From: Rhizophlyctis rosea
Taxonomy: Eukaryota; Chytridiomycota; Chytridiomycetes; Rhizophlyctidales; Rhizophlyctidaceae
DNA: 24,047 bases
Assembly (NCBI GenBank): GCA_027596075.1
Contig: JADGJC010000474.1
Location: 1 to 24,047, forward strand
Direction: 5' to 3'
Shown: piece after piece, positions 8,025 to 17,063 of the stretch
Position numbering within the stretch: position 1 is the first letter of the stretch
How the letters are laid out: the number at the start of each line of letters is the position of its first letter
The notes under the pieces: model-generated
Told to the model about the DNA's origin: nothing
What the model saw: the letters and a program-made list of their open reading frames with translations, nothing else
Database searches by the model: none
Position numbers and translations under genes: made by a program

Positions 8025-11000
8025 ATGGCCTCGACTGGTGGGTTCCTTGAGGGTATCGGCCGGCCCCAATCGGCTGTTGAAAAGGTGAACGCACGAGCGG
8101 TGTACTCGATTAAAGAAGACATTGCTGAGATTGAAAAACCTCCAGGCGGTGTTTGCGCTCCTGTACACAATGTGTAAAGATACACAATATCCAACACTCG
8201 TTACTTACATCCTCTTTACAATTGAGGTACCGCATGCTTCCATTTGAATCTCACAGAGTCACAGAATAGAGATCTGATTTCCATCTGCTAGCAAACCCAA
8301 CTCCTATCCGTCAGGTGGGTGTACACTGGAGATAAGTCCACTCTTCTGAAGAGCCACTTCAATAAATTGGAGCCCAACTGTGGTGCCACGGATCCCTGGC
8401 GAGATACAGTACGCCTTCTCCTACATCAGGTGCGCCTGTAGCCCATATGAACGGATAGTACCAAGAAATTAACAACGCATTCCCTGTTAGCGCGACATAT
8501 GGCAATTTCATGGCTTTTACCATTCTATTTTGGATAGCGTTTGCCGCGCTAATGCTCACGGTGAGAAGGTCGACATGGGAGTAATCTTTCCTCGGTGATA
8601 CTCAAGAAGTCGCGATTGCTATGTAGATTGGTCTGACAATATTCGCCGCCATCTCCTTAAGAAGGTCAGTATTGCGCCATAAGAAATTGTAGATTGCCTA
8701 TTGAATATGGGCTAATGTGTCACGCTCTATAGAGGAACTTTCAAGGTAAGTCCAATATACTCAAGGGCGTTCTCCGCACCCTCTTCTCCGTCATGACGAC
8801 TGTCTTCTTCATGGATGTTCTTGGCATCTTTATCTTACCGCTGATTTGCGGAGGTCGCGTTGATGGTGTCAAAGCTCTGGCGCATTTCCCAGACCATGAG
8901 TGCTTTGCTAATACCATATGTTGGGTATTCTGGGGATTGTTATCATGATCCCACTGGGGATGTTGGTAAATTGGATCTTTGTTATTCCCAAACCCGAGTA
9001 TCAGTACGTAACTCCCTTGTCAAATGTTTGTCACTGGCATTTGAGCTCATTAGGTGCGCAAATCCAGGAATCCTATTGCGAAATCAACTGGGCGAGTTGA
9101 CCTCATTTACTTTGTTCTGAGGGTGAGCAGCATGTCAAAACCGATACATATTTTTGAAGCTATCTAAATTCCAGATTTCAGACAGTGCTAGTCTTTGTCG
9201 GGTACTACGGGAACACACCAGCCCAGTTGATAGTCAACCTTCTATGTCTGTTCGTCATTCTGCTTCTCCACATATACTTCCAACCGTCCTTCAATCCGCG
9301 GGTAAACAACTTCCGTGTCGCTCTTTTCACAATGGCTTTCCTGTCCTCGGTCGTCTCAAACGCATCCTGGTTTTCTGGCTTGAGTGCTCAGCGCAATTCC
9401 TATGCTCCACTGGGCATGCTGATAGCGAGCATTTTTCGTCGGGCTTTTAGTGGTTGGGTTTTGACTGAATACGTTCGACGACGAAACGTGCGTCGAATCA
9501 TGGACAACTTGAAGACAAAGTATCAGCTCTGGAAAGATTTAGAAGGCGGTGGTGAATTGAATGGCAGCAGGCTTGGCAGTCAACAGGAGATGAACAAGGA
9601 AAGCTGCGGGTTCTTAGAACAGCGTCGTTGGGACGCGACGGGTCACTTGGGTCGCTTTCTCGCCGCGGCAGTCGCAGGTCAAGCCTCATAGGGAGAACCA
9701 TCGCGCTTGCAACAGGAGAGGATGGGAGGATCACAGGGGAGGAGTTGGATGAAATTGCTGCCATTGAGCGCTATACATCTGGGGCAGCCCGTAAGGCAGT
9801 GCGTCCGCCCCCAGTATTTCAAGATCCGTCTGAGGTGAGCAGATGCATCTGCTGACTTTCCAATTACCCACCTAACCATCCTTGAACCACAGGCCGATAT
9901 CGCGATGCGCCTTCTCCGGGATAGTGATATCACTCCAGTTGGAATCAAAATCTTACACATTGCATTTCGGGAGGCATTGGAGGTGAAGCATCAGCCAAGT
10001 TCTATCTAGCTTTCACATGCATGCTGCTGAACACCCGCAATCTCTAGCAATTTCCCAAAAACGCTCAACTCGCCTTGATGTACAGCTATTACCTGTCGGC
10101 ATGGAGCAACGACGCTGAGTTGACCATTCAATATCTTTCCAGTACGTCTGATTTAGCAGCGTTGCTTCTTGGGTGCACTGATCCAACTCCCCCAGCCGCG
10201 AAATCGTGCAAGCCAAGCTTCGATGTTCGATTCCGCATCTTCATGGAGGAACGCGATTTGGAGGAAGGTGAGAAACGCTGAATTTCACTGATGGCAACTC
10301 AGCAGCTGATGGCCGAGCTTCTACTCCAGGACAACATGCCGAGGATCTCGCGGCGAGTTCCCTAAATGTTGCTGCATATGGTGAGAGTTGATTACATGGT
10401 GAATTAGCTCGACAATCCAAACTTACATCTGTCTTTATAGTTGAAGTCCAAAGCATGGAACGTCAAGCGGTTGAATCGCACCTGGAGTCCCTATTGGCAA
10501 TGAAAGCCTTTTGGAGCTTCCTAACGCAGGATCAGGTCAGTAGCTGTGCTTCCTCTCTGGTGTAACTGAAGTGACGACGAGATCTCACTGGTCATGATTA
10601 GTTTGACGCTGCGGCACTTCCGGCTTATTTGGATCTTATGCACCGGTAGGCCAAGATCTTTTCCTATCGACTGACGCAAGTTTCACGTTTGTCTGTTGCA
10701 GAACACAAGATACTGCGCACAAGTTCTACGAAAAACTTGTGGCGCGTTATCCAAGATCGAAGAATACGTTGCGGATGTATGCAAAATATTTGGTAAGCGA
10801 TCTCGTATTTTAATCGACGAGGCCCACGCTAAGGAGCTTCCTGGAACCTGATCAGATCGTGGTTGCGAATAAGTATGCTCCAGCCGATTACTGGTAAAAC
10901 ATGCCACCACTAGAACTCATCTCTTCAATTGCAGTCCTGAGACTGGACAAGAGCTTCTGATGCGAGCTGATGAGATCGAAGCTCAGGAGGAGCGTGACGT

Positions 11001-13784
11001 TCGAGAAAGAGCCGTCGTGACGACACTGACTGAGCGTCCGACAATGCCAAAGGAAGAGAAAGATGCTTTGCAAACGGAGGCTCGTCGGCCATCTGTTCAA
11101 TTCCCTCCCGCAGTCCCAGATGGCATACCTGAAATGCCCGAAAATGGTAACGAGTCAACTACGTTCCACCGGTCCGCTACAACGGACGCGTGCGGTCAAC
11201 CCATGGGAATGGAACACCAGATGTCGAATCTGACGGACGGTTCATCGATCGCAGAATGGCTGGCAAGAGCACGCCAAGCCGAAGCGTCCAAGGCTTCGAA
11301 AATAGCGCAGGCGCCGCATGCGAACGCCGTTGATTTCCGACGAAAAGCGAAATCCGTGACGTCCACAAGCACGTCGCGGAAGGAGTTTCGCCGTCTTAAA
11401 GCGCGGCAACTCCGATTGAAAGAGAATTTATTGGTAAGCTTGATGTCCATGTGTGCGATCATGCTTGAAACTCACCAGCCTGAAACTCACCTTCCCAATA
11501 CAAGGCCCCTGTGACGAAGTTCTCAATCTATGTGCGTTTGGGTAAGTACTGGATACCACTTGGCCATATGCAGCCATTCAAACCTACGATATCATTGACT
11601 CGGACCATACAGCATGTTTGGTTATTTTGGGGCTTCTGATAGCAAACTATTTGGTATCGTCATCGTTGTTCTCCGCCCCAAGTACCTTACTTGGAGGAAT
11701 CTTGGTTGGTATAGAATGAATGATCTTCATTCCTTTGTGAAACCAACATAATCTTCTTTGAATTAGGATGCGACTCGGGGACGGCGGTCTTCCGCTGTGA
11801 TTGCTCAAGCGGTAGGTTCTGATCAGCCTTCCTTGCTCGACAAAACGCTGACCGACTTTATAAGGTCCGGCAAAATGTTCCACCATGCTCAAAATGGAAA
11901 TCAAGTCCTTTGGGACTACCACCGGAAGCGAGTAGCGCAAGAAGCAGCTGCGTTTGAAACTCGTGTAATACCCGCGGTATTTCAATATGCTGGCAGGCCA
12001 GCCGAAGTGTTGGTGACTCAACCAGTAAGGATTGCAGCGGCGGTCACACATTTTGCCGTGAGATTGACATTTCTTGATGCAGAAAAGCGACGGACTAGCC
12101 CCACCTTTGGAAGTGTTGAGCCTCAATGTATACACGTTAGCGAGACTTGCTCTTCAGGGGGCAAGGGATCTTCTTGTTTACTTCTATGACCTTTGGAAAG
12201 ACCCTGCCTTTGTGGCCGAGCGCAACCTGCGTTTATGATTCATGAATGCTCAGACGGTAAATACTTCAATGAACTATGAAATAGCCACTCTTCTGACCGG
12301 CTTTCAACACAGTTCTCGGACTCTTTCAACGACCTGACCAAAGAAGCGCTATCATACTATCTGGCTGGTTCCAGCGAGCGTACGGTGACAGTCATAATTC
12401 TGATGCTTCTAATGGTCTCCAGCGTCGCAGCCGCCGGGATATTCCTATTTGTAACGCTTCGACATGGGCGGCGCAAGCAAATGATTGTCTTGAAAACTCT
12501 GACGCGGATACAAACGGCCGACCGCCGACATATTGTTACAGACCTGGAAGAAGAAATCGAGGGGTTGCTAGAGATTGAAGATAATCAGGAGCGAAGGGAC
12601 CAGATGCGAATACACAGTGTGGAGAAACCCGCTTTTTGGAAATCACACACGGTGAGAATGGATATTATTTGCTTTGTCCCTTCGTCGGCGTTTTGACCTC
12701 CACTCCTTAGTTCATGTATTTGATGGCGTTGTTTGTGATGGCGACGCTATCCCTCTCGCAATTCATACCTCCGCTTTTGTCAGGAAGTTATTCTGACACA
12801 GTAAGTTCACGGCCCCTGTGTGGTAGGACAACAACTCACAAAAGCCTTCCACAGACCGCACGATTAATCATGCTCTCAAACGAGCGTCGGTATCATGTTC
12901 AGGTGTGTTGACTGGAATCATATATCACTCGGGGTGCAATGCAAGTGTCCCTCATGCCCCAAATCATCCCAGATGGTATGGTGAACTACCTCGCGAATGA
13001 ATTGCCTGCGAACGACACCATAACCTGGGGCAGTTTCAGCGGACAGCGACTTTTGGCACTTCGAATCCATCAGCTGACGGTAAGGAGTGCTCATATCCTC
13101 GATAACTTACACGAGATCCCTCATGCCCTGTGTTGGCTAGAAATTACATCTGAGCCTCCGCTCGGACGTCTTGGAAGTGCCTTCAACCGACGCCATCCCA
13201 GAATTGGCACCCATCTGCCGTAATGCCGGCCTTTGTCTTGCCGACATTGGGTGCGACGATCGGCCTTTCAACGAGACCATTGGCTTTGACAGGGAGTTAC
13301 TGCTGAGCGGAGTGGACAACTTGTTGGAGGTTTTCATTCAGCACGTGAGTTTGACGAACATGAAAACGGGGCTGTAGTAGCTGCACTGGGAAGCTTCTGA
13401 CCCTGCGTTTTGATTCTTCAGGCAACCGAATATCTCTTATCGAACAATTTCACGTACTACAACGCCGATCTCTATTTCTTAACGAACCTTGAACCCGACC
13501 TCACAGACGGAATCCGGAAGATCGACAACACCTTATTGTACATTGAACGCGGTCGGAGCCAAAATTTCTTGCAAATTACCAAAGTCCTCTTTTCTGTTGG
13601 CATCGTTGCTTTCATTCTCTTCTACATCATGATCTTCTCCGTCATCATCTCGGCCGCTAAAACTCAGATGGCAATGATGGTCACGGTACTGTTCTGGATT
13701 CCAAACGAGATTGCGGAAAAGAGCGCAGACATACAGAAGTTCCTCGTTTCTGGTGTAGTAGAGGTTACGGAAGAGAACCAATAG
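8025..13784 (+). CDS. TmcB/TmcC-like multi-pass membrane protein with TPR-type region, possibly decaying
   Basis: 28 exons by hand: 8025-8084, 8146-8226, 8292-8408, 8459-8560, 8627-8664, 8735-9007, 9054-9122, 9182-9551, 9623-9834, 9893-9982, 10048-10141, 10196-10267, 10303-10380, 10441-10535, 10602-10645, 10702-10792, 10856-10893, 10935-11433, 11505-11541, 11613-11653, 11767-12024, 12083-12256, 12313-12651, 12711-12800, 12855-12906, 12973-13079, 13141-13344, 13422-13784; about 1,360 aa. An N-terminal membrane block (to about residue 340) includes ALLYTMCKDTQYPTLVTYIL, the GRVDLIYFVLR stretch and GYYGNTPAQLIVNLLCLFVI. A Ser/Arg linker follows, then TPR-like repeats (about 440-660) with ALEQFPKNAQLALMYSYYLS, FRIFMEERDLEE and KFYEKLVARYPRSKNTLRMY. 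Further spans follow, the last near residue 1300. Dictyostelium TmcB is named for a tiny-macrocyst mutant; the molecular role is unknown. Two defects are seen: a 1-nt deficit near 8935 and an in-frame TGA at 12236-12238. A 35-nt intron (10268-10302) and the GTTGAC donor at 12907 are weaker points. Confidence 0.72.
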
Positions 13785-14040
13785 GAATTTTAGATCGCCC
13801 CCCGAAGAATGTGTCGACAATTTTGGCAAATATATCTTCGGTGTGGAATGAGTTCTCTGAAAAACGATAGCTTGCCTCTGGAAACTATTGACTAGGAATG
13901 CCCATTGACGATTCTCGCGATGGCCCATTTGATGACCCACCAATGGAAAACTGGTCCCTCAATGATGGCCGCCATTGTTTGCAATGGCCCAGTGGTGGTA
14001 ACCACCGGCGGGGAAGCACTGGGCGCCACCAATGGGGGAT

Positions 14041-14054
14041 CAATGGGCCCATTG
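14041..14054. repeat. 14-bp perfect palindrome
   Basis: CAATGGGCCCATTG equals its own reverse complement. It is the densest part of a run of CAATGG/CCATTG motifs that starts near 13902 and includes the hairpin GCCATTG-TTTG-CAATGGC at about 13971-13988. Confidence 0.7.
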
Positions 14055-14084
14055 CTTTTTAACTGCGCACAACCACATTAATTC

Positions 14085-14157
14085 AAAAAATTAACGACGC
14101 ATTCCCTGTTAGCGCGACATATGGCAATTTCATGGCTTTTACCATTCTATTCTGGAT
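14085..14157 (+). pseudogene. Duplicated fragment of TmcB-like exon 4
   Basis: These 73 bp match 8463-8535 with 70 identities (differences at 14087, 14096 and 14152) and a constant offset of 5,622 bp. The copied piece lies inside exon 4 of the TmcB-like gene, starts 4 nt after its splice acceptor and stops before the exon end. It is in the same orientation. Neither flank continues the match, and no splice sites surround it here, so it is a DNA-level fragment and not a functional exon. Confidence 0.93.
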
Positions 14158-14735
14158 GCATATGTCCCTCGTTCCCTTGCGCCTCTCCCACTCCTCCGCC
14201 CACAGCATACCCTCACCCTCACACCTGCCTCTCTGCAGAAGGTGTCCCAACGCTCTGAAGTGGATATTCGACCAATCATCTTGCGGAGCATTGCTTGGAG
14301 TACGAGGTTGTGGAATGATGAGGTCCGGGAGGACGAAACAGCGGGCGGGCAGAGGAGGGGCCGGGGAAAGAGGGGGGCGTGAAAAACAAGATGCCAGCCT
14401 GAAGAGCACAGGGTGGGTGTAGCGCACTGAGAGGAGGGATTTGGCATAGATATGCATGCGGGAAAGAGAGGACGGTGCAACATGATGGTGTAAGATGACG
14501 GTGCGAGAAGATGAGGCGGGGAGACTGGCTGTGAGAAAGCGGGAGAGGAGGTCAACGGAAGAGGGCGCATTGATGGCAACAACCGGTGGGGAAGCATTGG
14601 GCCCATTGCTCACCGCCAGCGCTCTGCCATCGATGTCTACAACCGATGGACCACCGCTGACAATGGGCCATTCATGTCGCCATGTGCTATTGATTTCCAG
14701 AGGTGGAAGAGTGTTACCGCCGGCCGGGTTTGCTA

Positions 14736-14807
14736 TGGGTCGGCAGCGTTTGCTGTGTGTTGCTGTGGGTCTGCAGCGTTTGCTCTGGGTTTGCTGTGGG
14801 TTTGCTG
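14736..14807. repeat. About 30-bp tandem repeat, 2.3 copies
   Basis: Units 14736-14765 and 14766-14796 share TGGGTC, GCAGCGTTTGCT and TTGCTG, and a partial third unit ends at 14807. The array is G/T-rich on the plus strand. Confidence 0.7.
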
Positions 14808-14888
14808 TCGTCATTTGTTCCGCACTAGTCAAAGTATATGATCCTCAGTACCCACCTTTCAGCTGTTGAAACTGGGTCGAGTGGGTGT

Positions 14889-16439
14889 TCAGAGAGTGTG
14901 GTGTGTGAAGACTTCTGGAGTGCCCGATGCGGTCAGCAGAAAAGGAGATATCTCTTCCACCAGAAGCGCATCGCTTGGTGCGATGAAAGTTAATGCAGGC
15001 CCGGAGGTTTGAGAAATGACAATAACATATTCCACTTTATCACTTTGATCCATCACAAACACTATGGACCGATTATATACAGTACTAACGCATGTTGCTT
15101 CCGACAACGATGCGTTGTCGCCACCTTTCCTGATCAAACGTATCCACAACACCTGATCCCTCCAACCTTCAAGCCTGACTTTCTGCTCTAGATCCTAAAT
15201 CATGCTGAGACAAAATGTTGGAATGCATAGGAGGTGGCAGAAAGAAGGCTGGCAAATTCAAGTTGAGCGATTGTGAGGATGCATGCACCTGAGAGGGCTG
15301 GGCTTTCTTTGGGAAAAGCAGACCCGCCTTGATGGTTTTGCATATCAGGTTGGTACAGAAATGAATGAGGATTATCTAGGATGATGTCAATCGCCAGATA
15401 ACTGCATTATTGAGGAAGCGAAAATACATTGTTGGGTGGCTGCCTTATCTGATGCTCACCTGCCATGCTAACCACACCCCAATGGTAATAAGGCGCTGCT
15501 GGTGCGCTTCGATCTCCTGTATGTGGCTATCGAAATGGCTTGGAGGACATGTGGAAGGGAATTGACCACTGATTGGGTCCACTGCAAAGAAGATCCGATA
15601 CAAGTTCATGTTCAATGACCAAATGTGACAGACAATTGCGGTTTGGCTTGCGTGATTCATCTTACCTGTTCGAGCACACTGGGTGTGAGATGCCGCATCG
15701 CAGTCTAAAAGATACATGGCCATCAGTGATGGGAAGCGGAAAGTTGGACACTCTAAGCATGAAAATGGTGCAGACCTTGCGCACAGTTGATTTCTGATGT
15801 TGTTTGCAGGTTTGAGTACCATACAAATAGAATGCACATCAATAAGGCAAATAGGAAATGAACAGGGTAGACCTGAGAAGGACGACTCAGAATTGATCTA
15901 ATCTATTGCGCAGAATAACGGCAAATGATTCCAAAACATACGGCGAAGTTGATCTTGGCCATTGTCCGGAGCATAGGGGTTGGGTCAGCGAGATGCCTGA
16001 TGCGAGTGCGCCAAAGGATGATCCACACAGCAAGCACACAAATTGTGAAAACTGAAACGGTTCCCAAGATAATTGACGTTGTATGGTGGTCGGAATGCCT
16101 CGCAGCGTATGAGCAAATGGCACTTATCACCTTGATTAACGACTTTATCAAGCGCGTTCAATGTCTGCTTTGTTTTTTTTAACCTACCACATGACCACAT
16201 GCGACCATCCACCCTATATTTGCGTCATTCCTCTCCACGATACGACCAGTAGATCTAGCGATGCTCTTTATAGAATGCCATATTTCTGTTCGAATGGTTG
16301 TTACTGGTCGCCTGTCTGAGTGCTCTGGAGAGTGTCGTGGTCTCGAAGATGATAGGATGTTTTGTCGTGAGTTGACTTCGGTGTTTGATGGAAGTCTGCC
16401 ACGACCAGATTCCGTGCTTAGTTGCCGCGGACCCAGCAT
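14889..16439 (-). CDS. Unrecognised multi-pass membrane protein with a Cys-rich loop
   Basis: Seven exons on the minus strand: 16439-16188, 16142-15942, 15872-15776, 15704-15666, 15581-15460, 15375-15289, 15194-14889. Every junction is GT-AG and all phases close, giving 367 aa. I do not recognise the family. Residues 1-70 are a Ser/Arg-rich, probably cytosolic tail. A weak hydrophobic stretch at about 75-98 is followed by clear spans near 106-128 (SIILGTVSVFTICVLAVWII) and 152-171 (VYPVHFLFALLMCILFVWYS). Next comes a loop with four cysteines (NCAQDC, TQCART, STCPP), and then a span near 220-245 (LITIGVWLAWQIILIHFCTN). The last 100 residues are soluble. The loop is likely outside the cell or in a lumen, with possible disulfides. 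The first intron (45 nt) is short, so the acceptor at 16143 is the least certain junction. Confidence 0.68.
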
Positions 16440-16947
16440 AGATATACGTCAATCAGGGTATGCTCTGTGCGGAGAAGTAAAAGAACGATGATGAGAGTGA
16501 CCAATGCGATGTGGGGGGTTTAAGGAGAATTCTGTGTCAGGAGTCATCATCATCATCATCCTTATCAGATAAGTACATAGTCTGGGTCAGTTGGGACTGC
16601 TGGCGGTCTGCAGACTCTGCACCCTTGTAGCTTGGACCCTGAACACAGACTGCCGGTTGTAACTTGTGAACAGAACCATGACTTTGCCACACAACACACA
16701 CGACTGAGCCACATTCCCACCCTTCCCTCCGAGACACCGCACACACCCTGCTGCGCTTCTTCCCCTCCTTTATCCCACTCTCACACTCCCCGTTCCATCT
16801 CGCTGGGACAGACCACCAAAAGTAGCCCCACGCCATATATATAGCCCACCCACTTGCCGAAAGAAGGAGACTGGACTTACTCTAGTGCTTTGCTGCGAAA
16901 CAAGTGCCGCGTTTTGTACACAGCACTCATCCAACTACTGAACCAAG
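16440..16947. promoter_or_regulatory. Divergent promoter region of the membrane-protein and VWA-RING genes
   Basis: These 508 bp separate two outward-facing start codons. They contain a short (CAT)5 microsatellite at 16545-16559, a pyrimidine-rich stretch (about 16715-16800) and a TATA box (separate entry). The frame of the VWA-RING exon 2 stays open backwards to 16854 but offers only a TTG there, so this part is treated as promoter and 5' UTR. Confidence 0.5.
16836..16843 (+). promoter_or_regulatory. TATA box of the VWA-RING gene
   Basis: TATATATA lies 105 bp before the ATG at 16948. No ATG occurs between it and 16948, so that codon would be the first AUG of a transcript starting about 30 bp downstream of the box. 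Confidence 0.6.
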
Positions 16948-17063
16948 ATGGCGAGGACCAAACAAACAGGTCTGCCACTTCTGTCAATACTGAACGGACT
17001 TCATGCATTGAAATATCGCTTTTTGCTTTTCTGACAGCGCGGAGCACCACCGGTGGCCATGCC
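16948..17063 (+). other. Histone H3 tail-like module spanning intron 1
   Basis: Exon 1 (16948-16969) ends one base into Ala7 of the mature numbering, and exon 2 from 17038 completes it. The spliced product after Met removal is ARTKQTARSTTGGHA. It equals H3 residues 1-8, then T11, G12, G13 and A15, and differs at positions 9 (Lys to Ser), 10 (Ser to Thr) and 14 (Lys to His). Intron 1 is 68 nt, with a GTCTGC donor, a pyrimidine-rich 3' part and a CTGACAG end. Eight consecutive identities at the exact N-terminus are not expected by chance. Confidence 0.85.

Larger units (their letters stand above)
14004..14602. repeat. Direct repeat pair flanking the copied exon fragment
   Basis: A 21-bp unit (ACCGGYGGGGAAGCAYTGGG plus C) occurs at 14004-14024 and 14582-14602 in the same orientation, matching at 19 of 21 bases. 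GGGCCCATTGCT also follows in both places (14045-14056 and 14599-14610). The copied exon fragment lies between the two units. They could be remnants of one repeat family or the ends of an inserted element. Confidence 0.6.
13785..14888. other. Repeat-rich non-coding region
   Basis: About 1.1 kb between convergent genes. After the TmcB-like 3' UTR it holds a cluster of CAATGG/CCATTG motifs, hairpins and palindromes (about 13900-14054), a copied exon fragment, a diverged direct repeat pair and a 30-bp tandem repeat. A 249-codon open frame runs through it on the minus strand (14832-14083), but its first codon is TTG and its C-terminus is the antisense of the copied exon. I do not believe it is a gene. 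The organisation suggests a decayed or non-autonomous mobile element. Confidence 0.5.

Noticed and set aside
8227..8458. Apparent loss of the TmcB-like N-terminal region through stops
   Set aside because: Two introns (8227-8291 and 8409-8458) in phase 0 give a continuous membrane-protein sequence.
9552..9622. Frameshift near 9600 in the TmcB-like gene
   Set aside because: The frame change is fully explained by a 71-nt intron with a GTGAAT donor and an AACAG acceptor in matching phase.
12903..12972. Frame mismatch between the exons ending RRYHVQ and starting GMVNYLANEL
   Set aside because: Using the next GT (12907) as donor gives phase 1 and restores the frame, so it is not counted as a lesion.
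14083..14832. 249-codon open frame on the minus strand
   Set aside because: It starts at TTG, runs through tandem and direct repeats, and ends in the antisense of the copied exon fragment. No domain or splice logic supports it.
16854..16947. Longer N-terminus of the VWA-RING protein from 16854
   Set aside because: The codon at 16854 is TTG, and the frame up to 17037 includes the 68-nt intron. The first ATG after the TATA box is at 16948.
16948..17063. A genuine histone H3 gene
   Set aside because: Similarity to H3 ends after Ala15. The same frame continues for about 800 codons into VWA and RING domains, and no globular H3 core is present.
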